DNA of 5,682 nucleotides from Microcaldota archaeon (lineage in GTDB: Archaea; Micrarchaeota; Micrarchaeia; Burarchaeales; JACQQB01). The DNA is taken from the NCBI GenBank assembly GCA_016207225.1, contig JACQQB010000106.1:1-5682 (forward strand), in the 5' to 3' direction. Below, in pieces: positions 1-5,602 of the stretch (position 1 is its first letter; each line of letters starts with the position of its first letter). The notes beneath the pieces were generated by a model that was given only the letters and a program-made list of their open reading frames with translations, searched no databases and was not told where the DNA came from. The translations under genes were made by a program, and so were the position numbers.

Positions 1-4
1 AATT

Positions 5-35
5 GTTATAGAGAAATACATTTAAATTCTATAAC
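5..35. repeat. 8-bp inverted repeat flanking the first promoter
   Basis: A perfect inverted repeat: GTTATAGA at 5-12 is matched by its reverse complement TCTATAAC at 28-35, with a 15-base spacer. The arm centres lie 23 bp apart, about two helical turns. The spacer holds the probable BRE and most of the TATA-like box, so a dimeric regulator bound here would compete with TBP/TFB. The symmetry is seen directly. The operator role is inference, and in AT-rich DNA an 8-bp repeat can arise by chance. It might also serve a divergent gene left of the window. Confidence 0.45.
12..28 (+). promoter_or_regulatory. Probable archaeal BRE/TATA promoter for the asd cluster
   Basis: AGAAAT at 12-17 fits the archaeal BRE pattern (RNWAAW), and TTTAAATT at 21-28 is a TATA-type box. 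Using the usual spacing of about 25-27 bp, transcription would start near 49-51. That gives a short leader of about 15 bases holding the AGGTGG ribosome site at 55-60 before the ATG at 65. It would drive the 122-residue gene, asd and probably the ABC ATPase gene, because no other convincing promoter lies between them. Confidence 0.5.
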
Positions 36-64
36 TCTAAACTCACATAGAGCTAGGTGGTACA

Positions 65-433
65 ATGACTGATTTATTCCAAATTTCTACCAGATTTTAT
101 CCAATCAGATTAAATGCTTACATGAGAAATGAAGTAGAGATGGCCGTTGAAATTGAGAACCTAACTTCGGAAGCCTCATGGGCTGAATGCGATGTTATAG
201 TTCCTCCTTCCTTATCATTAGCTCCGGATAAAGAGCTGGGTAAGGGAAGGTTGAGAATTGGGATTATCAATCCAAAGGAAATAAGAACGGGAAAATGTAA
301 GATATATGCCGGGGCTAAAAGCTATCCAGATGTTTATATAGTCAAACTAGTTGCATATGGGTTTGGGAGAGACGGGGCGATTGTAGGGAGAGAAGAAAAG
401 AGGGTAGACTTAAGATGTGAAGCTCTCGGGTGA
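65..433 (+). CDS. Uncharacterised 122-residue protein, predicted beta-sandwich
   Basis: I do not recognise a named family. The ATG at 65 follows AGGTGG with a 4-base spacer, which supports this start. The protein has no signal peptide or membrane segment, so it is probably cytoplasmic. It shows alternating hydrophobic/polar stretches typical of beta-strands: about residues 23-31, 41-47, 61-69, 76-83, 90-100 and 111-120. A conserved-looking core, ECDVIVP followed by a Leu/Pro-rich loop (41-55), sits in the middle. That pattern suggests an Ig-like or CARDB-like beta-sandwich, but this is inference from pattern only. Its stop codon overlaps the possible GTG start of asd (GTGA, 430-433), so it is almost certainly cotranscribed with asd. 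That suggests a link to amino-acid metabolism but does not prove one. Codon use looks like its neighbours. Confidence 0.85.
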   Translation: MTDLFQISTRFYPIRLNAYMRNEVEMAVEIENLTSEASWAECDVIVPPSLSLAPDKELGKGRLRIGIINPKEIRTGKCKIYAGAKSYPDVYIVKLVAYGFGRDGAIVGREEKRVDLRCEALG

Positions 434-434
434 T
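429..434 (+). promoter_or_regulatory. Ribosome-binding site that decides the asd start
   Basis: GGTGAT at 429-434 matches the complement of the archaeal 16S rRNA 3' end. It lies 4 bases before TTG 439 but overlaps the competing GTG 430, which it could not serve. Other genes in the window use the same GGTG core 5 bases from their starts (6 here), so TTG 439 is favoured. Confidence 0.55.
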
Positions 435-438
435 TTTT

Positions 439-1521
439 TTGAGAAAAACTGTAGCGATAGTAGGAGCTACTGGTATTGCAGGCCAGCAATTTATTGTCAG
501 TCTCCAGAACCACAAGTGGTTTAAAATTAAGAAGTTAGCTGCATCTGAAAAATCGGCAGGTCGAAGTTATCAGGAAGCTATTCAGAATCCTAACAGTGGA
601 ACGATGAGGTGGTGGAGTCCTGAAAGACCCAATAAAGAAATTTTAAACATGGAAGTTGAGAATGCGGGTAACTTGGATGCAGAAGAAGTTGATATAGTAT
701 TTTCAGCTGTCGAAAGTGACGCTGCATTAAGCCTTGAGCCCAGATATGCTAAAACTACTCCTGTAATCAGCACTGCCTCTGCCTTTAGGTATGATGAGGA
801 TGTCCCTATACTGGTTCCCGGGGTCAATCTGGAGCATACCGAACTGATCAGAATACAAAAAAGAAATAGAAGCTGGCAAGGTTTTGTTACACCAATTCCA
901 AACTGCACTGTTACTGGTCTAGTGATCGCACTTAAACCAATTTACGATGCATTTGGGTTGGATAAAGTTCTAATGACTTCGATGCAAGCAGTAAGTGGTG
1001 CTGGCAGATCACCCGGTGTTTTATCATTAGACATACAAGACAACATAATCCCATTTATCCCTAAGGAAGAGGAAAAAGTTCAAAAAGAAGCGTTGAAAAT
1101 CCTTGGTAAGCTGAACATTGGTAAAGTTGACAATGCAAACTTGAAGGTAAGTGCAACATGCACAAGAGTAAACGTGAGTGATGGCCATACTGAATCAGTT
1201 TTCCTATCGACTAAGAAACCATGTTCTGTTGAAGAGGTTACTGAAGAGCTGAGAAATTTCGGAAAGGATTTTGTCAGGATTGGCTTGCCATCTGCTCCTC
1301 GAGAGATGATTGTTGTTCATGAAGACCAGGATAGACCACAACCTAGAATTGATAGAGATATCTACAATGGTATGGCGACTAGTGTAGGCAGAATAAGAAA
1401 AGATAATGTTTTAGAAAATGGAATCAAATTTGTATTATTATCCCACAATACTAAAATGGGTGCAGCTAAAGGTGCAACCCTAATTGCAGAATACCTGATT
1501 AAAAAAGGCTACATTAAATAA
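439..1521 (+). CDS. asd: Aspartate-semialdehyde dehydrogenase, archaeal type
   Basis: Catalyses NADPH-dependent reductive dephosphorylation of L-aspartyl-4-phosphate to aspartate semialdehyde, the branch point to lysine, threonine and methionine. Residues are numbered from the possible GTG 430 start (363 residues); subtract 3 for the preferred TTG 439 start (360), which begins MRKTVAIVG as archaeal homologues do. The N-terminal Rossmann motif is GATGIAGQ (12-19). The active-site Cys159 lies in PNCTVTG, and the loop MQAVSGAG (185-192) follows. RVNVSDGHTE (246-255) carries the catalytic His253. The C-terminal DRDIYNGMA-VGRIR stretch and a final AKGATLIAEYL helix complete the fold. The 360-residue length is normal for the family. 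Sulfolobales malonyl-CoA reductases descend from this family, so that activity cannot be excluded, but the methionine operon opposite favours Asd. The upstream gene overlaps or abuts it, indicating translational coupling. Confidence 0.93.
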   Translation: MRKTVAIVGATGIAGQQFIVSLQNHKWFKIKKLAASEKSAGRSYQEAIQNPNSGTMRWWSPERPNKEILNMEVENAGNLDAEEVDIVFSAVESDAALSLEPRYAKTTPVISTASAFRYDEDVPILVPGVNLEHTELIRIQKRNRSWQGFVTPIPNCTVTGLVIALKPIYDAFGLDKVLMTSMQAVSGAGRSPGVLSLDIQDNIIPFIPKEEEKVQKEALKILGKLNIGKVDNANLKVSATCTRVNVSDGHTESVFLSTKKPCSVEEVTEELRNFGKDFVRIGLPSAPREMIVVHEDQDRPQPRIDRDIYNGMATSVGRIRKDNVLENGIKFVLLSHNTKMGAAKGATLIAEYLIKKGYIK

Positions 1522-1554
1522 ACCCAGATACCTAAGCCTTTACTTGATGATCTG

Positions 1555-2313
1555 ATGCCAATTATAGAAGTACACAATGTTTCAAAAGATTTTGCAGACG
1601 ATAAGAACAAGATAAAAGCGCTGGATAATGTAAACTTTAACATAGATGAGCATGAATTTGTCTGTATCGTAGGCCCAAGTGGTTGTGGTAAAAGTACACT
1701 GCTGAGGCTTCTAGCAGGTTTGGACTTCCCAACAAGCGGAATGATAAAAATCAAGGATGAGGAAGTGGATGGCCCGGACCCAAAAAGAGCTGCACTGATT
1801 TTCCAAACTTTTGGCCTATTACCCTGGAGGACTGTTAGTGAGAATATAGAACTAGGTCTGCAAGCTGTCGGAACCATCAAACAAACTAGAGACCAGATTA
1901 TTGAGAAATATGTGAAACTAATGGATTTAGAGGAATTTTCGGATGCTAGACCTTATGAGCTCTCCGGTGGGATGAAGCAACGGGTTGGAATTGCAAGGGC
2001 ATTGGCTGTAGAGCCACAAGTCCTCTTGATGGATGAACCATTCAGTGCTTTGGATGCAATAACTGCAGATATGCTTAGGAAGGATGTACTTGAAGTTTGG
2101 GCAGACCCTTCAACTAAAACAAACACTTTCATCATGATTACACACCTGATAGAAGAAGCAGTCTTTATGGCTGATAAGGTCATTGTGATGTCAAAAAGAC
2201 CTGGAAGAGTTTTGAAGGAAGTTGAAGTAACGATTCCAAGGCCAAGAGTCGAGCATGCCAGGGACCCTGCTTTTTTTGAGCTTTGTGATGAGATCAGGAA
2301 TCTAATCGGTTAG
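1555..2313 (+). CDS. ABC transporter ATP-binding protein, nitrate/sulfonate/taurine class
   Basis: A 252-residue cytoplasmic ATPase that would power an importer by ATP hydrolysis as a dimer on the membrane. All motifs are intact: Walker A GPSGCGKST (40-48), Q-loop Gln84 in FQTFGLLPW, signature LSGGMKQR (136-143), Walker B VLLMDEPF (156-163), D-loop SALD (164-167) and H-loop His197 in ITHLIEEAV. The LLPWRTVSEN stretch and VMSKRPGRV (211-219) are typical of the NrtD/SsuB/TauB group, whose substrates are nitrate, sulfonates, taurine, cyanate or thiamine precursors. Permease and binding-protein genes are absent here, so the substrate cannot be named. The ATG lies 33 bases after asd. GATG at 1546-1549 stands where neighbours have GGTG, 5 bases before the start, a weak ribosome site. 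Probably cotranscribed with asd. Confidence 0.93.
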   Translation: MPIIEVHNVSKDFADDKNKIKALDNVNFNIDEHEFVCIVGPSGCGKSTLLRLLAGLDFPTSGMIKIKDEEVDGPDPKRAALIFQTFGLLPWRTVSENIELGLQAVGTIKQTRDQIIEKYVKLMDLEEFSDARPYELSGGMKQRVGIARALAVEPQVLLMDEPFSALDAITADMLRKDVLEVWADPSTKTNTFIMITHLIEEAVFMADKVIVMSKRPGRVLKEVEVTIPRPRVEHARDPAFFELCDEIRNLIG

Positions 2314-2318
2314 CCAAA

Positions 2319-2333
2319 GATAACTTTTTATAT
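2319..2333 (+). promoter_or_regulatory. Probable BRE/TATA promoter for the small membrane protein
   Basis: GATAAC at 2319-2324 (BRE-like, one mismatch) directly precedes TTTTTATAT at 2325-2333, a strong TATA-like box just after the ABC gene stop. Expected transcription start is about 2354-2356, only some 5-7 bases before ATG 2361. The mRNA would be nearly leaderless, which explains the lack of a GGTG site there, and the TTG at 2352 would lie upstream of the transcript start. Confidence 0.5.
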
Positions 2334-2360
2334 TGAATAATCTAAGAGGATTTGAAGAAC

Positions 2361-2573
2361 ATGAACATTGAGAAAATCCAGAATATTTCTTTTGCGCTTG
2401 GGTTTTCTAGTTTATCGGTCATGCACGCATTCAACACCATAGACTCCGTATGGTATGTTGCTGTTTTATTTAATGCAGTTGTAGCATTAATTTTTCTGTC
2501 TAAGTTCTACTTCAAGACAGAGGGGGATGCATCTCAGGAGATAGAGAAATCCATTTCAAAGAAGAATACTTAA
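2361..2573 (+). CDS. Small hypothetical membrane protein, 70 residues
   Basis: Not a family I recognise. A first hydrophobic segment covers about residues 9-27 (weak, with His22 and Asn25). A second, stronger one covers about 30-51 and contains VWYVAVLF. A charged Lys/Glu-rich tail (52-70) follows. Basic residues after the second segment suggest that the tail faces the cytoplasm. ATG 2361 is preferred over TTG 2352 because the predicted transcript begins near 2355. If TTG were used the protein would have 73 residues. It probably has its own promoter and is convergent with metF, sharing 4 bases (TTAA, 2570-2573) with that gene's stop. It is far too small to be a permease for the preceding ATPase. 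It could be a small accessory membrane protein, but nothing in the sequence shows what for. Confidence 0.6.
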   Translation: MNIEKIQNISFALGFSSLSVMHAFNTIDSVWYVAVLFNAVVALIFLSKFYFKTEGDASQEIEKSISKKNT

Positions 2574-3421
2574 CCCCCATTATTCAAAAAATTTCTTAAG
2601 TTGCTGAGTAGGTTTATAGTTGCATCTACGCCACCGTATGGATAAATCTGAAAGCCAGCTACATGCTTGACTAGATTAGAATAAACTTTCTCAACTATTC
2701 TTGAGGATTCCTCAGGGCCCTTTTCTCTTACTGCGAGCTTTACATTTTCAGGAATCTTTATTCCAAACCTTTTTTCTATAAATTCAGGAGACTTGGCAGT
2801 CTTAAAAAGCAGTAGGCCATAAAAAACATGCATCTTCAGGCCTCTTGAATTCAGTGCGTCAACGTACCTTAAGCCTTGTTCTACATCGAAAACTGGCTGA
2901 GTTACAACTACATTGGCCCCAGCCTCATACTTTTTGGCTAGCGAGTCAATTTCTTTTTCCAAGTTTTCGCTTGCAGGGTTTCCTGCAACACACAGGCTGA
3001 AGTGATTTTTCTCTGCTGAGGCTTCTTCTTCCCTAAGCCATTTTACTAGCTCACCAGAGTTTTTGAAATAATAATTGTTTTTGTGTGGGGGTTCGTTAGG
3101 GTCTCCATATAACAGCAGTAAGTTATGAATATCTAGGGACTTTAGAGATCTTAGAAAATCGTTGTTCTTTCCATGGTCCCTGCACGTAACAGTTGGTATC
3201 GTCTCTAACCCGTAGGTTTTCTTCACATATGCAGCTTTATCTATGCTCTCTTTTTCTGCATCTACTTCAAAAGTAGTGTCTTTGGCTATTTTTTTAAGGG
3301 ACGTGACAGTTGCAACATCTGCTAATTTACTGACCTTGCTTACATATTCATTATCCACGTGCGGTGATAGTTCAGTGCAGATTATTTTTTTGCGTTTTTC
3401 TATCAGGTCATTCAGATTCAT
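2570..3421 (-). CDS. metF: Methylenetetrahydrofolate reductase (MetF-type)
   Basis: A cytoplasmic FAD enzyme that reduces 5,10-methylene- to 5-methyl-tetrahydrofolate (or an archaeal pterin analogue), giving the methyl donor for MetE. At 283 residues it is close to bacterial MetF (about 296) and fits a single TIM barrel. Landmarks are TEL(S)P with Glu17 (equivalent to the catalytic Glu28 of E. coli), TCRDHGKN (79-86), LLLYGDPNEPP with Asp107 (flavin site), and AGANVVVTQPVFD with Gln175 (folate site). Two motifs differ from the usual pattern: GLLL (202-205) replaces GI-P, and FQIYPYGG (257-264) replaces FHFYT-NR, so cofactor or pterin details may differ. It is not the F420-dependent Mer family. 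ATG 3421 directly abuts the metE stop, with GGTGG 5 bases or fewer upstream inside the last metE codons. Confidence 0.9.
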   Translation of the reverse strand: MNLNDLIEKRKKIICTELSPHVDNEYVSKVSKLADVATVTSLKKIAKDTTFEVDAEKESIDKAAYVKKTYGLETIPTVTCRDHGKNNDFLRSLKSLDIHNLLLLYGDPNEPPHKNNYYFKNSGELVKWLREEEASAEKNHFSLCVAGNPASENLEKEIDSLAKKYEAGANVVVTQPVFDVEQGLRYVDALNSRGLKMHVFYGLLLFKTAKSPEFIEKRFGIKIPENVKLAVREKGPEESSRIVEKVYSNLVKHVAGFQIYPYGGVDATINLLSNLRNFLNNGG

Positions 3422-4552
3422 TTATCCACCAAGTTCCTTTCTTGCTTCTTGCGTTCCTTTTACCATGTTCTCCAGCTTTTGATAGACTACATGCCAGCTT
3501 CTGGTCCTTAAACCGCAGTCAGGAGCAGGGTAAATTCTTTTTGGGTCACCCAATATCTTAGTTGCCCTTAGGATTCTTTCTTTGACTGTTGCAGGGCTTT
3601 CCACATCATCAACATGCACATTCAAGACTCCCAGACCTATCTCCCTCCTATCATTGTATTCATTGAACAAATTAAGGTCCTTATAGCCATCTTGCCGGGG
3701 GTTGTCCCTGTTTGCGAATTCCAAAGAGAAATGGCTGCACTGTTTCATTTCTAAAACCTCGGGAAAAAGCAATGAATAGTCACTAAAGCATATATGGATG
3801 CTAAATTTGGCATTTAATCCCTTAACTGATTCGTTAAAGGACTCAACCAGTAAATCGACCTCATCAGGTTTTGTGGTTGCTGCAGGCTCATCTATCTGAA
3901 TCCACTCTGCACCATTCTCGATCAAATCCTTTATTGTTGGCCTTAAAACTTCTCTGGCTAAGTCAAGGGTAAGGTCTCGCTTATTTTCTTGCCTAGCTTT
4001 TTTAACATCCGGGTCATTTGCACGCTGCAAGGAGTAATGTTCATTAAAAGACCAGTCAGCCAGGGTATATGCGCCTGTGATTGGAACCTTGGTTTTTCTC
4101 TTAGCAACACCCTTAACATGTATAAACTCTTCAGTGTGGTAGGGCTTAGCCAAACTAGGCTTTTCCACACATGCAGCTTTAAGGTAATATTTGTTGTCAA
4201 AAGACCTAACTTCCCCATAAAATTTAAAGCCGTTGATAAATCGGATAGCGCCTTCATACATCTCAGTTCTCCACTGTTCACCATTATAGACATAATCCAG
4301 TCCGACATTCTCAAATAACCTTATCGCAAATTGCGAGGAATAATCCTTGATTTTATGCTTTAACTGTTCAGTTAACTCTTCATTTAACAAAGCAGAGAGC
4401 TTGCTCTCCAGATTTAAGCCTAGTTTATTGGTCCAATAATTCAGTTCTTCAGTATCTTTTGGAGTTATTGGCAGATTTCTTAGCTTTTTAACATGCCAAA
4501 CAGGCTTTGCTAGGCTGCCTACTTCATATGTTGGGTATAATTGGTCGCTCAT
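3422..4552 (-). CDS. metE: Cobalamin-independent methionine synthase, catalytic C-terminal half
   Basis: Transfers a methyl group from a methyl-pterin to homocysteine, making methionine through a zinc-bound thiolate. At 376 residues it matches only the C-terminal half of a full-length MetE (about 750). The complete zinc set is present: His253 and Cys255 (IHICF), Glu278 (SLEFANR) and Cys346 (APDCGLRTR). Homocysteine-site candidates are VGS (11-13), Glu92 in NGEQWR, and Asp221-Glu222 in QIDEPA. Trp167 in GAYTLADWSF sits where full-length MetE has the tryptophan that stacks on folate. This argues for a folate-type donor rather than the corrinoid-fed core synthases (MesA/B/C). ATG 4552 immediately follows the TAG of the N-half gene. 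AGGTGA in that gene's last codons supplies the ribosome site with 4 bases of spacing, so the two subunits are probably made in equal amounts. Confidence 0.93.
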   Translation of the reverse strand: MSDQLYPTYEVGSLAKPVWHVKKLRNLPITPKDTEELNYWTNKLGLNLESKLSALLNEELTEQLKHKIKDYSSQFAIRLFENVGLDYVYNGEQWRTEMYEGAIRFINGFKFYGEVRSFDNKYYLKAACVEKPSLAKPYHTEEFIHVKGVAKRKTKVPITGAYTLADWSFNEHYSLQRANDPDVKKARQENKRDLTLDLAREVLRPTIKDLIENGAEWIQIDEPAATTKPDEVDLLVESFNESVKGLNAKFSIHICFSDYSLLFPEVLEMKQCSHFSLEFANRDNPRQDGYKDLNLFNEYNDRREIGLGVLNVHVDDVESPATVKERILRATKILGDPKRIYPAPDCGLRTRSWHVVYQKLENMVKGTQEARKELGG

Positions 4553-5524
4553 CTATTCACCTTTTAGCAAATCAGCTGCTTTTTTTATTGCCCGTACTTT
4601 TTGGTTTGCAATGGCCTGTGGTACGAATTCAAGTTCGCAATTAGGAGATATGTAGATCGTTTTTGCATTCGTTACTTCCTTAATCTTTTTAACCAGATTA
4701 GCAATATTTTCTGGGTTTTCTACTAGGGAATTTCTTCCATCTATAATTCCTGCACATAGTTCTTTTGTAAAGCTATAATCTTTCAGATTAGCTACATTGG
4801 TCTCGGTAAAATCTATACCAATTCCATGAACAGGCAGATCAAGCAGGTCACCTAGCCTGCTGCTTATGTCACCAAAAAACACTTGGAGTGAATACTTTAT
4901 GTTGGGTGTTTTGGTTGCAATTTCATAGGCAGCCTTCAGGTCATCCTTTGAGAATTTAGAGTTGTTATGTGAGTATGCTAGGTACGGCTCGCTAAATTGA
5001 AAATAGGTGAATCCCAGCTCATTTAAATATTCTACAGCATTTGACAATAATGTTGAGATAGCAATCAGTAGTTCATGCTTGTTCTTATAAAATTTATTCT
5101 CTGCTAGCTGTGCGAATGTATAAGGACCAGGCAGGATAGCTTTCCAATCCTTATCCTTAGGTAGATGGTTTAGATAAAAATACCTATTCAGAAAACTTAA
5201 ATCCCCAGAGTTTATTTCATTCACGACTATGGGTTGTTTATAAAACGAATTGTTATCGAAATGTCTGCTGAGTGCACCCACGTTTAGGCCTGGGACATTC
5301 TCCACGAATGGCCTATAGATATCCTGCCATTTGAATAAGCCCTCATAGACATAACTCAAATTAGCCTCTATCTGCAGCTGTACCAGACTGGTGACATCCC
5401 TCTTAAAGGCATTCTCCAAATCCTCTTGGGTTATTCTTTTTCTTTCAAAATCCCTTGTTGCTTTTATCAATTCATCTGATCTAGGGTATATACCAGTTAG
5501 ATAACTTTCAACTATCACAATCAC
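4553..5524 (-). CDS. metE: MetE N-terminal-half homologue, non-catalytic partner subunit
   Basis: A 323-residue protein resembling the N-terminal domain of cobalamin-independent methionine synthase. It is shorter than that domain in bacterial MetE. Landmarks are GIYPRSDELIKA (11-22), matching the GFPR...ELKKA start of E. coli MetE, then GLFKWQD (62-68), PGPYTFAQL (132-140), FQFSEPY (175-181) and AGIIDGRNSLVENP (258-271). PNCELEF (294-300) keeps the lone cysteine, Cys296, typical of N domains. It aligns internally with the next gene, but His253 and Cys255 become Gln214 and Phe216, and the folate-site Trp becomes Leu140. It is therefore unlikely to be active alone and probably assembles with the catalytic half, contributing to folate-tail binding. 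The start is GTG 5524. A second GTG at 5518 lies only 1 base after GGTGAT, and no other in-frame start exists. Transcript start is expected near 5529, so the mRNA is nearly leaderless. Confidence 0.87.
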   Translation of the reverse strand: MIVIVESYLTGIYPRSDELIKATRDFERKRITQEDLENAFKRDVTSLVQLQIEANLSYVYEGLFKWQDIYRPFVENVPGLNVGALSRHFDNNSFYKQPIVVNEINSGDLSFLNRYFYLNHLPKDKDWKAILPGPYTFAQLAENKFYKNKHELLIAISTLLSNAVEYLNELGFTYFQFSEPYLAYSHNNSKFSKDDLKAAYEIATKTPNIKYSLQVFFGDISSRLGDLLDLPVHGIGIDFTETNVANLKDYSFTKELCAGIIDGRNSLVENPENIANLVKKIKEVTNAKTIYISPNCELEFVPQAIANQKVRAIKKAADLLKGE

Positions 5525-5550
5525 CTTTAGGCAAAGATTTCCTGTTGATT

Positions 5551-5565
5551 ATTTTAAACTTTACT
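5551..5565 (-). promoter_or_regulatory. Probable BRE/TATA promoter of the metE-metE-metF operon
   Basis: Read on the minus strand, a BRE-like GTAAAG immediately precedes TTTAAAAT (about 5558-5551). Placing transcription about 26 bp downstream gives a start near 5529, 5 bases before GTG 5524. This would let the three-gene operon be transcribed independently of the gene whose end lies at 5603. Confidence 0.5.
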
Positions 5566-5574
5566 GATTCAACT

Positions 5575-5599
5575 ATTCCGAAAGGAATTTTAATATTCC
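5575..5599. repeat. Alternating ATTCC/GGAAT inverted repeats upstream of metE
   Basis: ATTCC (5575-5579), a GAAA loop, GGAAT (5584-5588), a 6-base spacer TTTAAT, then ATTCC (5595-5599). The central arm can pair with either side, so two mutually exclusive 5-bp hairpins or two overlapping palindromes are possible. A further ATTCCATT at 5620-5627 repeats the 8 bases at 5595-5602. Relative to the predicted metE start this lies about -46 to -70, just upstream of the TATA box, a position suited to an activator. The symmetry is seen; the function is inference. Confidence 0.4.
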
Positions 5600-5602
5600 A
5601 TT

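Noticed and set aside
582..908. Minus-strand open frame of 108 codons opposite asd
   Set aside because: It lies wholly within a well-supported gene with intact motifs, has low-complexity Ser/Leu-rich composition and shows no ribosome site or family signature.
1522..1554. A separate promoter for the ABC ATPase gene
   Set aside because: The 33-base gap has no convincing TATA box at the right distance, so cotranscription with asd is simpler.
1509..1880. Minus-strand open frame of 123 codons opposite the ABC gene
   Set aside because: It is antisense to the conserved Walker A and Q-loop region, with Ser-rich shadow composition and no own signals.
2302..2313. CTAA-TCGG-TTAG stem at the end of the ABC gene as a terminator
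   Set aside because: The stem is only 4 bp, AT-rich and inside the coding end. The T-run that follows is better explained as the TATA box of the next gene.
3243..3561. Plus-strand open frames across the metF/metE junction
   Set aside because: Phe/Ser-rich shadow translations opposite two well-supported abutting genes.
3958..4318. Overlapping open frames on both strands inside the metE catalytic gene (118 and 109 codons)
   Set aside because: Both are alternative frames of a gene with complete catalytic residues, and neither has a recognisable motif.
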